DNA of 64,000 bases from JAGPCK01 sp041675505 (lineage in GTDB: Bacteria > Bacteroidota > Bacteroidia > UKL13-3), in the NCBI GenBank assembly GCA_041675505.1, contig JBAYTR010000018.1, positions 1 to 64,000 of the forward strand, written 5' to 3'. A program made the position numbers and the translations under genes. The notes beneath the pieces were generated by a model. That model ran no database searches. It had not been told where the DNA came from and worked only from the letters and a program-made list of their open reading frames with translations. Numbering within the stretch: position 1 is the first letter of the stretch; each line of letters opens with the position of its first letter. Below are positions 15,725 through 24,241 of this stretch, one piece after another.

Positions 15725-16786
15725 ATGGAGTACCCGGAAACAGATGTGGTGATACTGAATTACAATGGCAAAAAATTCCTGAAAGAATGCCTTGATTCTG
15801 TTATCAACTGCAGCTATCCCAATAAAAAGATACATGTACTCGACAACGCATCAACAGATGATGACGTAAGTTGGTTGAAACAACACTACCCGCAAATCAA
15901 TATTATTCAGAACAAACTGAACAACGGATATTGTGCAGCGTACAATTTAGGTTTCTCCGCAGGCAAAGGAAAATACTTCATCTGCCTCAACAATGATGTA
16001 ACCGTGCACCCGCAGTGGATAGAACATATGGTACAACTGGCCGAGTCGGATGAAAAAATTGCGGCCATTCAACCCAAAATTGTTTCCTACTTTGATAACA
16101 AAAAATTTGAATATGCCGGTGCCTCAGGTGGCATGATGGATGTTTTCGGCTACCCCTTTTTGCGCGGCAGGTTGTTCAATACCATAGAAGATGACAACGG
16201 ACAATACAATGATGTAAGCGAAATCTTCTGGACCAGCGGGGCAGCCATGTTCATTCGCAAAGAAGCATTGGAGGTAACCGACACGCTGGATGAAACCATC
16301 GTTCACCACATGGATGAAATAGACCTGTGCTGGCGCATGAGAATGTGTGGTTTCAAAACGGTGGTACAACCGCTTTCCGTTATTCATCACATAGGAGGTG
16401 CCACCATTCAAACAAAAAGTTTCAGAAAAGTATACTGGAACCACCGCAACTCCTTATACATTATGCTCAAGAACTACGAGTGTAAAAACGTATTGCGTTA
16501 TGTACCGGTTCACTTTCTGCTCGATTATATTGTTATAGCACAATCGCTGCTTCAGCGCGACTTCACCACCGTTGGCGGAATACTGAAGGCCCATGCGTGG
16601 TTAGTGTTAAATCCTCTTCTTATTCTACGTAAAAGAAAATCTGTGCAACGTATGCGTACGGTTGCTGATAACGAAGTAAAACGTTTTCTGTACAACGGCA
16701 GCATTGTATGGGAATACTTCGGCAAAAAAAGAAAGACCTGCACTCAATTAAAAAACTACACTCCTTATGAATATTCAACTGATTAA
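15725..16786 (+). CDS. Family 2 glycosyltransferase
   Basis: 353 residues. The N-terminal GT-A domain has the family 2 layout: DVVILNYNGKKFLKECLDS at the start, DNASTDD, NNGYCAAYNLGF and the metal-binding LNNDVTV (about residue 90), then a conserved EIDLCWRM (about 200). The C-terminal part has hydrophobic segments (about 260-300) that may associate with the membrane. Such enzymes add sugars to cell-surface glycans or lipid carriers. It is the first gene of the run and overlaps rfbC by 20 bases, so a deoxysugar such as a rhamnose derivative is a plausible donor. The acceptor is unknown. The Crp/Fnr box just upstream makes it an unusual leader for a nor-containing unit. Confidence 0.9.
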   Translation: MEYPETDVVILNYNGKKFLKECLDSVINCSYPNKKIHVLDNASTDDDVSWLKQHYPQINIIQNKLNNGYCAAYNLGFSAGKGKYFICLNNDVTVHPQWIEHMVQLAESDEKIAAIQPKIVSYFDNKKFEYAGASGGMMDVFGYPFLRGRLFNTIEDDNGQYNDVSEIFWTSGAAMFIRKEALEVTDTLDETIVHHMDEIDLCWRMRMCGFKTVVQPLSVIHHIGGATIQTKSFRKVYWNHRNSLYIMLKNYECKNVLRYVPVHFLLDYIVIAQSLLQRDFTTVGGILKAHAWLVLNPLLILRKRKSVQRMRTVADNEVKRFLYNGSIVWEYFGKKRKTCTQLKNYTPYEYSTD

Positions 16787-17330
16787 CGAAGCATTAAACG
16801 GACTGATGGTTTTACAACCGGAGGTATTCGAAGATGAACGAGGCTTCTTCACTGAAGTATACCGCAAAGATCAATTTCAAGCACTGGGCATAACTGATGA
16901 ATTTGTGCAGGACAATCACTCCCGCTCCTCGTATGGTGTGGTGCGGGGGTTGCATTTTCAATGGGAGCCTCCCATGGGCAAACTGATGCGCGTTACAGTG
17001 GGAGAAGCTTTTCTGGTTGCTGTTGACATTCGCAAAAACTCTCCATCTCTTGGGCAGTGGTACGGAGAATACGTATCGGCTAAAAATAAAAAAATGGTTT
17101 GGGCACCTGCCGGATTTGCACGTGGGTTTTGTGTAACCAGCGACTTTGCCGAAATACAATACAAGTGTACCGGCATATACAGCAACAAGGCTGAATCAGG
17201 TATTTTATGGAACGACCCGGAGGTGGGCATTGAGTGGCCCGACATAGTACCTGTGCTCTCGGCAAAAGATACAACCTCTTTAACATTGGCCCAATGGTTA
17301 AACACACCTGCATCAGATTTGATTAAATAA
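16767..17330 (+). CDS. rfbC: dTDP-4-dehydrorhamnose 3,5-epimerase
   Basis: 187 residues of RmlC cupin type: VFEDERGFFTEVY near the start, VVRGLHFQ with the catalytic His (about residue 62), a VDIRKNSPSLGQW strand pair, and APAGFARGFCVTSDFAEIQYKCT. The enzyme epimerises dTDP-4-keto-6-deoxyglucose at C3 and C5. It overlaps the glycosyltransferase by 20 bases and is followed 8 bases later by a sugar epimerase gene, then rfbD. rfbA and rfbB are not in this window, so the precursor must be made elsewhere. Confidence 0.92.
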   Translation: MNIQLINEALNGLMVLQPEVFEDERGFFTEVYRKDQFQALGITDEFVQDNHSRSSYGVVRGLHFQWEPPMGKLMRVTVGEAFLVAVDIRKNSPSLGQWYGEYVSAKNKKMVWAPAGFARGFCVTSDFAEIQYKCTGIYSNKAESGILWNDPEVGIEWPDIVPVLSAKDTTSLTLAQWLNTPASDLIK

Positions 17331-17338
17331 ACAACACC

Positions 17339-18328
17339 ATGAGCAAGAAAAAAATATTGGTACTGGGCGGCTGCGGATATATCGGCAGTGTATTATGTCC
17401 TTACCTTAAAAGAGCAGGATACGATATTGATGTGGTTGACCTGTGCTGGTTCGGCAACAGTTTACCCGATGATATTCCGGTGAAACAAATGGATATTTTT
17501 AACCTGCAACCGGAAGATGTAGCTCCTTATGATGCCATCATTTTTCTGGCAGGTTTATCTAATGACCCGATGGCGGAGTTTTCTCCCAAAGCCAATTTCA
17601 TTTACAATACCGCACTACCGGCCTACATCGGCTACATTGCCAAAGATGCCGGAGTAAAACGTATGCTGTTTGCCAGTTCCTGCTCTGTATACGGCTACAC
17701 ACACAACAGAACATTTACTGAACAGGATATTGCAGTGAGCAACTATCCTTATGGTGTATCCAAACTACAGGGTGAACAAACATTGCTGGCTATAGCCGAT
17801 GAAAATTTTTCAGTACTCTGCTTCCGACAAGGAACTGTGAGCGGATACAGCCCCAGAATGCGCTTGGATCTGGCCATGAATACCATGTTCAAAAACGCCC
17901 TTCAAAAAGGAGAAATCACACTCAGCAACAATAAAATATGGCGACCTGTACTGGGATTAAATGATTTGTGTGTGGCTTACCACAACGGCATTGAGGCCAT
18001 GCTGAACGGTGGACACATCTTCAACATCAGCTCCTTCAACGCTACCATCGGAGAGCTGGCTTTGTCTGTTGTAAGTTTCATCAAAGAAAAATATGGCACC
18101 GACATATCAGTGAAAAACCTGGAAAAACAAGATTACCGCAACTACAAGGTAAGTACAGATAAAGCAAAACAACTCTTAAACTTTAATCCCCTACAAAATG
18201 ATTTGGATATTCTCAGTGACCTACATGAGCATGTGGATTTATTCCGCGATTTTGATGATGAAAAATACTACAACATCAATGTATTCCAAAAAATAATGTT
18301 GTCTGACTCCCTTACTCTCACCGCATGA
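17339..18328 (+). CDS. NAD-dependent sugar epimerase/dehydratase
   Basis: 329 residues of the extended short-chain dehydrogenase family: Rossmann motif GGCGYIGS at residues 9-16, SSCSVYG (about 113-119) and the catalytic Y-x3-K in YPYGVSKLQGE (about 138-148). The family acts on nucleotide sugars (epimerisation, dehydration or reduction). Exact substrate is not readable from sequence. Position between rfbC and rfbD, with a 4-base overlap to the latter, supports a role in deoxysugar synthesis for the glycosyltransferase at the front of the run. Confidence 0.88.
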   Translation: MSKKKILVLGGCGYIGSVLCPYLKRAGYDIDVVDLCWFGNSLPDDIPVKQMDIFNLQPEDVAPYDAIIFLAGLSNDPMAEFSPKANFIYNTALPAYIGYIAKDAGVKRMLFASSCSVYGYTHNRTFTEQDIAVSNYPYGVSKLQGEQTLLAIADENFSVLCFRQGTVSGYSPRMRLDLAMNTMFKNALQKGEITLSNNKIWRPVLGLNDLCVAYHNGIEAMLNGGHIFNISSFNATIGELALSVVSFIKEKYGTDISVKNLEKQDYRNYKVSTDKAKQLLNFNPLQNDLDILSDLHEHVDLFRDFDDEKYYNINVFQKIMLSDSLTLTA

Positions 18329-19200
18329 AAATATTAGTAACAGGCGCAAATGGACAACTGGGTGCTGATATTGTAACCTCCATGACTAATGCAGGTCAGG
18401 ACGTAATCGGCCTGACTCACGAAGACTTGGATATAGGCAATCTGATGGAAGTAAAAAATCAGATTATACGCGTGCAACCTCAGGTGGTTATTAATACCGC
18501 AGCATTTCACAATGTAGATGCCTGCGAAAAGGATATGGCCATGGCCAAACGAATCAATACCGATGCACCAGGTTTTATGGCACGCATGTGTCGCTACAGA
18601 AGTGCACGATTCATTCACATCAGCACCGATTATGTTTTTGACGGTAAACAAAACAAACCGTATGCTGAAACCGATAATGCCACTCCGTTAAACGTTTACG
18701 GTCTATCAAAACTGATGGGTGAAAAAAAGATTGAAGCAGAAGGAGGCGATTATATGATTGCCCGGGTATCTGCTTTATACGGTACCCATCCGTGCAGAGC
18801 AAAAAACGGATTAAACTTCATTCAGTTGATGCTGAAGCTGGCGGAAAAAGGAGAAGTGCGGGTAGTAAATGATGAATTTGTTTCCCCCACGGCTACGGCC
18901 GATGTGGCTAAACAGTTAACCCGCTTATTGTCGAGCGATGTACAGGGCATTACGCACATGACTTCAGAAGGACAATGCAGTTGGTATGAATTTGCTGATG
19001 CTATTTTCCGCAACAGCAATACTGATGTAAAATTACACAGTGCCAACTCATCAGATTTCCCTGCAAAAATTGCCCGTCCCAAATATTCAGTATTAGAAAA
19101 CTCCCTGCTTAAACGCAGAGGTGTTAACCTGATGCCGCAGTGGGAAGAATCACTTAAGAATTATTTGAATACAATAAACTATACAACGAATGGAGAATAA
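18325..19200 (+). CDS. rfbD: dTDP-4-dehydrorhamnose reductase
   Basis: 291 residues of the RmlD/SDR type: TGANGQLG near residue 6, NTAAFHNVDACE (about 56-68), STDYVFDG (about 96-103) and YGLSKLMGE with the catalytic Tyr and Lys (about 128-136). It reduces dTDP-4-keto-L-rhamnose with NAD(P)H to give dTDP-L-rhamnose. It overlaps the preceding epimerase by 4 bases and the tryptophanase gene by 11 bases. This tight coupling ties the sugar genes to the amino-acid lyase genes that follow. Confidence 0.9.
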   Translation: MKILVTGANGQLGADIVTSMTNAGQDVIGLTHEDLDIGNLMEVKNQIIRVQPQVVINTAAFHNVDACEKDMAMAKRINTDAPGFMARMCRYRSARFIHISTDYVFDGKQNKPYAETDNATPLNVYGLSKLMGEKKIEAEGGDYMIARVSALYGTHPCRAKNGLNFIQLMLKLAEKGEVRVVNDEFVSPTATADVAKQLTRLLSSDVQGITHMTSEGQCSWYEFADAIFRNSNTDVKLHSANSSDFPAKIARPKYSVLENSLLKRRGVNLMPQWEESLKNYLNTINYTTNGE

Positions 19201-20575
19201 CAGATTACGTACGCTGGCTGAGCCCTTTAAAATAAAAATGGTGGAGCCGCTCAAAATTACTACAGAAGAATACCGCAAAACTGCTTTGGAAAAAGCCGGA
19301 AACAATCCGTTTCTTTTACGCTCTGATGATGTATTTATTGACCTGCTCACCGATAGCGGAACCGGTGCCATGAGCGACAAACAATGGAGCGGCATTATGA
19401 TGGGAGATGAAAGTTATGCCGGTGCCAGAAGCTGGGTGCATTTGGAAAGTGTGGTAAAAGAACTTACCGGTATGCCTTACATTTTACCCACCCACCAGGG
19501 CCGTGCAGCAGAGCGTATCTTGTATGGTCTATTGGGCGGACCCGATAAAATATTCATCAGCAATACGCACTTTGACACTACACGAGCTAACATAGAATTT
19601 ACTGGCGCAACAGCTATTGATATTCTGCCTGAAGAAGCACTGGACCCGCAGGCTGATTTACCTTTTAAAGGAAACATTGACTTAGATAAACTGCAGGAAC
19701 TCATCAAAGAGTACGGTAAAGAAAAAATTGCCGCAGTAATTATTACCGTTACCAACAACTCCTCAGGTGGCCAGCCTGTGAGCATGGCTAATGTAAAAGG
19801 CCTGCGCAAAATATGTGACGAACACGGATTGCTGCTGGTGATAGACGGCTGTCGCATTGCAGAGAACAGTTATTTTGTACAACACCGTGAGCAAGGCTAT
19901 GAAAACAAAACCTACGAAGAAATTGCCAAAGAGATGTTGCGTTTGGGTGATGCTTTTGTGATGAGTGCAAAAAAAGACGGACTGGTGAACATGGGTGGAT
20001 TGCTTACTCTGCGGGATGAAGAGATGGCCCGAAAATGTACGAACCTGCTCATTATCTCGGAGGGTTTTACTACCTACGGTGGTTTATCGGGCAGAGATAT
20101 GGAAGCGCTTGCCATCGGACTAAAAGAAGTTTTTGATGCCGATTACCTGCACTACCGCATTCGAAGCACCGCTTATCTGGGTGAACACCTCAAAGCCAAA
20201 GGTATTCCGGTAGTGTGGCCCATTGGCGGACATGCCGTTTACATTGATGCAAAAAAACTCTACCCGTCCATACCTGTAGAAGAATATCCGGGACAGGCTT
20301 TGGTGTGCGACCTGTACATCAAAGGCGGTATCCGTTGTGTGGAAGTTGGCAGTGTAATGTTCGGACATTACGATAAAGAAGGTAAACTGGTGCCTGCCAA
20401 AAATGAACTGGTACGTTTAGCTATTCCCAGAAGAGTATACACACAAAGCCACATTGATTATGTACTGGATGTGTTTGACGACATACTCGATATGTGCCAA
20501 CAACAGCACGGTTACCGCATAACCTATGAACCACCTTTCTTAAGACACTTCACTGCCAAATTTGAAAAAATATAA
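19190..20575 (+). CDS. tnaA: Tryptophanase (beta-eliminating PLP lyase)
   Basis: 461 residues of the tryptophanase/tyrosine phenol-lyase family, fold-type I PLP enzymes. Motifs: LLTDSGTGAMSD (about 52-63), PTHQGRAAE (about 100-108), VIDGCRIAE (D219, R222) and the PLP lysine in MSAKKDG (K262). At the site that separates the two enzymes this protein reads CVEVGS, like tryptophanase, not MERG as in tyrosine phenol-lyase. Predicted products from Trp are indole, pyruvate and ammonia. It overlaps rfbD by 11 bases and precedes an OsmC gene; a tyrosine phenol-lyase paralogue follows. The substrate call is inference from few residues. Confidence 0.85.
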   Translation: MENNRLRTLAEPFKIKMVEPLKITTEEYRKTALEKAGNNPFLLRSDDVFIDLLTDSGTGAMSDKQWSGIMMGDESYAGARSWVHLESVVKELTGMPYILPTHQGRAAERILYGLLGGPDKIFISNTHFDTTRANIEFTGATAIDILPEEALDPQADLPFKGNIDLDKLQELIKEYGKEKIAAVIITVTNNSSGGQPVSMANVKGLRKICDEHGLLLVIDGCRIAENSYFVQHREQGYENKTYEEIAKEMLRLGDAFVMSAKKDGLVNMGGLLTLRDEEMARKCTNLLIISEGFTTYGGLSGRDMEALAIGLKEVFDADYLHYRIRSTAYLGEHLKAKGIPVVWPIGGHAVYIDAKKLYPSIPVEEYPGQALVCDLYIKGGIRCVEVGSVMFGHYDKEGKLVPAKNELVRLAIPRRVYTQSHIDYVLDVFDDILDMCQQQHGYRITYEPPFLRHFTAKFEKI

Positions 20576-20586
20576 TTTACGTACAC

Positions 20587-21039
20587 ATGGAATCACACGA
20601 ATATGAAGTAAGCATCAACTGGCTGGAACTGAAAAAAGGAACCATGAAAGCTCCGGGAATAAATGAACACATTACTGTTGCCACTCCACCTGAATTCAAC
20701 GGAGGCATGCACGGAATATGGTCACCTGAACACCTGTTTACCGCAGCGGTGAATAGTTGTTTCATGACAACTTTTTTGGCCGTTGCTGAATTTTCAAAAT
20801 TTGAGTACATCGATTTCGAATGTAAATCGAGAGGCATACTGACCAAAGCCGATGGCAGATACGCCATGACACATGTAGAGCTGGAACCTACCCTCACGGT
20901 GAGCAATGAAGAAGACAGAGAAAAGGCTGAACGCATATTGGTGAAAGCAGAAAAAGCCTGCCTTATTTCCAACTCCATTAAATCAACCACCTCCTTAAAA
21001 ATAAACATTCAACTGGCTGCTAAACCTGTTGAGGAGTAA
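20587..21039 (+). CDS. OsmC-family protein
   Basis: 150 residues of the OsmC/Ohr fold: GIWSPEHLFTAAVNSCFMTTF with the first active cysteine (about residue 58) and EKACLISNSIKS with the second (about 128), both in the positions used for peroxide reduction. OsmC proteins reduce organic hydroperoxides with thiols. It lies 11 bases after the tryptophanase gene and 18 bases before the tyrosine phenol-lyase gene, on the same strand. A protective function during nitrosative or oxidative stress fits the surrounding norCB genes but is not proven. Confidence 0.88.
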   Translation: MESHEYEVSINWLELKKGTMKAPGINEHITVATPPEFNGGMHGIWSPEHLFTAAVNSCFMTTFLAVAEFSKFEYIDFECKSRGILTKADGRYAMTHVELEPTLTVSNEEDREKAERILVKAEKACLISNSIKSTTSLKINIQLAAKPVEE

Positions 21040-21057
21040 AAATTAATTCCACTAAAA

Positions 21058-22443
21058 ATGAAAAAACAATTGATCAAACGTTCATGGGCCGAGCCCTACA
21101 GAATGAAAATGATTGAACTGCTCAAAATGACCACACGTACCCAACGGGTAAAGGCCATGAAAGAAGCAGGATACAACACCTTTTTACTTCGTTCAGAAGA
21201 TGTATACATTGATTTGCTAACCGATAGCGGAACCAATGCCATGAGCGACCGGCAATGGAGTGCCTTTATGTTAGGTGACGAAGCCTATGCCGGCAGCAGC
21301 AGCTTCTATAAAATGGAAGCTGCTATTCAGAAGTATTACGGCTACAAATACATCATTCCCACACACCAGGGTCGTGGTGCAGAAAATATTTTGTCAAAGA
21401 TTCTCATCAAAAAAGGAGACATCGTTCCCGGAAATATGTATTTCACCACTACCCGCCTGCACCAGGAATTGGCCGGAGGAAAATTCCACGACATTATCAT
21501 TGATGAGGCACACGACCCACTCAACGAACATCCTTTTAAAGGTAATGTTGACCTGAATAAACTCGAAGCTCTGGTAAAAAAATACGGAGCTGAAAAAATT
21601 CCGTATGTGAGCATTGCCACCAATGTAAACATGGCAGGCGGACAACCCATCAGCATCAAAAATCTGAAAGAGCTGAGAGCCTATACCAAAAAACACGGTA
21701 TACGTATTATACACGACATGACCCGTGTAGCTGAAAATGCGTACTTCATTCAACAGCGCGAAAAAGGTTACAACACAAAATCAGTGAAAGAGATTGTGAA
21801 GGAAATTTGTTCACTTACTGACGGTGCTACCATGAGTGCCAAAAAAGATGCCCTGGTAAACATTGGCGGATTTATGGCTACCAATGAATGGGACGTGTAT
21901 GAAGAAGCACGTAACATGGTGGTGGTATACGAGGGCTTACATACTTATGGCGGATTGGCAGGAAGAGACATGGAAGCTATTGCAGTGGGCATTGGTGAAA
22001 GTGTTGACGACCATCACCAGAAGGCACGTGTGGGTCAGGTAGAATACCTGGGGCACCGCATGGAAGAATACGGTATCCCTATTGTGAAGCCCATTGGCGG
22101 ACATGGCATATTTGTAGACGCGAAAGCATTTTTGCCTCACCTTACACAGGATCAGTTTCCTGCACAAACACTGGCCGCTGAAATTTATATTGACTCAGGT
22201 GTGCGCACCATGGAACGCGGTATTGTTTCAGCCGGAAGAAAAGCCAATGGAGAAAACTATTATCCAAAACTGGAGTTGGTACGTTTTACCATTCCGCGCA
22301 GGGTGTATACACAGGCACACATGGATGTAATTGCCGAATCAGCAGCTGCCGTGTTGGAGCGCAGAGACAAAATCAAAGGTTTAAAAATGGTTTACGAACC
22401 TAAATATTTAAGATTCTTTCAGGCACGTTTCGAGCAACTATGA
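21058..22443 (+). CDS. tpl: Tyrosine phenol-lyase
   Basis: 461 residues, a paralogue of the tryptophanase two genes upstream. It follows tyrosine phenol-lyase closely: EAGYNTFLL, LLTDSGTNAMSD, PTHQGRGAEN, GNMYFTTTRLHQE, the PLP lysine in SAKKDA (K263) and GVRTMERGI, in which R387 aligns with the substrate-specifying Arg381 of the Citrobacter enzyme. It would cleave tyrosine to phenol, pyruvate and ammonia, reversibly. Its stop overlaps the norC start by 4 bases (ATGA), so it is translationally coupled to the nitric oxide reductase genes, an odd partner for this enzyme. Confidence 0.87.
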   Translation: MKKQLIKRSWAEPYRMKMIELLKMTTRTQRVKAMKEAGYNTFLLRSEDVYIDLLTDSGTNAMSDRQWSAFMLGDEAYAGSSSFYKMEAAIQKYYGYKYIIPTHQGRGAENILSKILIKKGDIVPGNMYFTTTRLHQELAGGKFHDIIIDEAHDPLNEHPFKGNVDLNKLEALVKKYGAEKIPYVSIATNVNMAGGQPISIKNLKELRAYTKKHGIRIIHDMTRVAENAYFIQQREKGYNTKSVKEIVKEICSLTDGATMSAKKDALVNIGGFMATNEWDVYEEARNMVVVYEGLHTYGGLAGRDMEAIAVGIGESVDDHHQKARVGQVEYLGHRMEEYGIPIVKPIGGHGIFVDAKAFLPHLTQDQFPAQTLAAEIYIDSGVRTMERGIVSAGRKANGENYYPKLELVRFTIPRRVYTQAHMDVIAESAAAVLERRDKIKGLKMVYEPKYLRFFQARFEQL

Positions 22444-22859
22444 AAATTCATCCGCGACATATTTTCGTTGTTTTGTGTGTGCTCTTTTTGGCCTATTCTT
22501 TCTCTATTTATACTGCACCGTTACGCAATGCAACTGAATTGCAACTTGCAAATTCACAGGCCGGAGAAGGGCGTTTGGTATGGCAAAAATACAATTGCCA
22601 GAGTTGCCACCAGCTCTATGGATTAGGTGGTTATCTGGGACCTGATTTAACCAACCTGATGTCGTCACCCGGTAAAGACAGCACTTACATTCATGCCTTA
22701 CTCAAAAGCGGTAACAAACAAATGCCCGTGTTCGATTTAACTGATGAGGAACTTACCCGACTGCTGGCTTTTCTGAGAGCAGCGGATGCCACCGGAAACG
22801 GACGACCCGCATCCTACAAAACATTGTGGAACGGAATGATTGAACAACAACATGACTAA
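22440..22859 (+). CDS. norC: Membrane-anchored cytochrome c, NorC-like subunit
   Basis: 139 residues. One N-terminal membrane helix (about 8-24) is followed by a periplasmic class I cytochrome c domain with C53-Q-S-C56-H57, GLGGYLGPDLTN and the axial methionine in KQMPVF (M95). The W-Q-K-Y-N-C-Q-S-C-H segment and GGYLGPDLTN are typical of NorC, the electron-donating subunit of cytochrome-c-dependent nitric oxide reductase. It overlaps tpl by 4 bases and norB by 8 bases. The catalytic partner downstream is non-canonical, so the exact class of the complex is open. Confidence 0.9.
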   Translation: MKIHPRHIFVVLCVLFLAYSFSIYTAPLRNATELQLANSQAGEGRLVWQKYNCQSCHQLYGLGGYLGPDLTNLMSSPGKDSTYIHALLKSGNKQMPVFDLTDEELTRLLAFLRAADATGNGRPASYKTLWNGMIEQQHD

Positions 22860-24240
22860 CACTATTCAACCTGTAGCTAAAACATTTTTGGCGCTGGCAC
22901 TGCTGATGCTATTACTGGGATTGGGCTTAGGTGTAACCGCAGCACACAGCTACCTCTATCCCGACTTGTGGAAGAACTCTGCTGTGGGTTTTTCTGCGCT
23001 ACGCCCCATGCACGTTTCCTCTGTTTTGTTCTGGATTATACTGGGAGCAACTGGCTGCGTATACAGCGGGTTGTGGCATAAATACGGACACCTGCTTTCA
23101 ACCACACTCGCTGCTGTACAACTGGCCTTATGGATAATTGCTATCGTATGGATTTTTTACAATTACCTGCACAGCAATTTTGGTGGCAGAGAATATTGGG
23201 AGTTTAATCCCTGGCCGGCATTGCCCATTGCTCTAGCCTGGTTGTTATTTATTATCAACTTTATCAAAGTGGCAAAAACCATCCGACAATGGCCCGTATA
23301 CTTATGGATGTGGATGACCGGTTTGGTGTTTTTCCTTTTCACCTTTATCGAAAACTACCTGTGGTTATTTCCTTACTTCCGCGAACACTTTGTGACTGAC
23401 ATGACCATTCAATGGAAAGCCAACGGTTCGCTGGTAGGTTCATGGAACCAACTACTTTACGGCACTGCCATATTCCTGATGGAAAAAATAAGCGGGGATA
23501 AAAAAACGGCTTACAGCAAACTCTCTTTTGCCATGTATTTTCTGGGATTGTTCAACCTCATGTTTAACTGGGGGCACCACGTTTACACCCTTCCTACCGA
23601 TGCGTATGTACGTTATGTGGGTTATGCCGTAAGCATGACGGAATGGATATTCTTTGCCCGAATCATTTACACCTGGAAACAAAGTGTAAGTAGCATGCAA
23701 AAGCACTACCACTACTTCCCGTATCGTTTTTTAATGGCTTCTGAAATATGGGTATTCATCAACATGGGGCAGGCCATTATCATGTCCATACCTGCGTTTA
23801 ATCTGTATACACACGGCACTCACGTTACAGTAGCCCATGCTATGGGAACAACCATCGGCATCAACTCCATGATATTGCTGGCCGCTTGTTTTGAATTTCT
23901 TGACACTCGGTGTTATCCCGCTGAAGGAAATAAAAAATGGCTGAACATTTCTTTTTGGGGCACACAAGTAGCTTTGTTTATTTTCTGGTTCTCCCTCAAC
24001 GCAGCCGGTATAGAAAAAGGTTTGTGGCAAATGGGGAATACCACCACTTCCTTCAGCACTATGATGAGCGGACTGAGTAACTGGTTCCTGCTTTTTGTGT
24101 ATTCAGGTGTTGTACTGATGATCACCATAGGCATACTGGCCGTTGTGCTGCTGCGTAATTACGTTGCCTGCAACATTAAACAACGCAAACAGGTAACACG
24201 TAAAAAAGAAAAAACATCCACTGAGATAAAATTTGCATAA
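22852..24240 (+). CDS. norB: Haem-copper oxidase family subunit I, non-canonical NorB-like
   Basis: The start is set at the ATG at 22852 (462 residues); a TTG four codons earlier is less likely. It has twelve predicted membrane helices and aligns along its length with cytochrome-dependent NorB. It keeps RPMHVSS (H54, haem b), NWGHH (H242, H243 for FeB), SMTEW (E264) and THGTHVTVAH (H329, haem b3). By my alignment the third FeB histidine is N191, the conserved Glu ligands are V195 and N199, and the second low-spin haem histidine is M331. It therefore belongs to one of the divergent NOR-type branches of the superfamily. NO reduction is supported by norC and the regulon but is not certain. Confidence 0.82.
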   Translation: MTNTIQPVAKTFLALALLMLLLGLGLGVTAAHSYLYPDLWKNSAVGFSALRPMHVSSVLFWIILGATGCVYSGLWHKYGHLLSTTLAAVQLALWIIAIVWIFYNYLHSNFGGREYWEFNPWPALPIALAWLLFIINFIKVAKTIRQWPVYLWMWMTGLVFFLFTFIENYLWLFPYFREHFVTDMTIQWKANGSLVGSWNQLLYGTAIFLMEKISGDKKTAYSKLSFAMYFLGLFNLMFNWGHHVYTLPTDAYVRYVGYAVSMTEWIFFARIIYTWKQSVSSMQKHYHYFPYRFLMASEIWVFINMGQAIIMSIPAFNLYTHGTHVTVAHAMGTTIGINSMILLAACFEFLDTRCYPAEGNKKWLNISFWGTQVALFIFWFSLNAAGIEKGLWQMGNTTTSFSTMMSGLSNWFLLFVYSGVVLMITIGILAVVLLRNYVACNIKQRKQVTRKKEKTSTEIKFA

Positions 24241-24241
24241 C

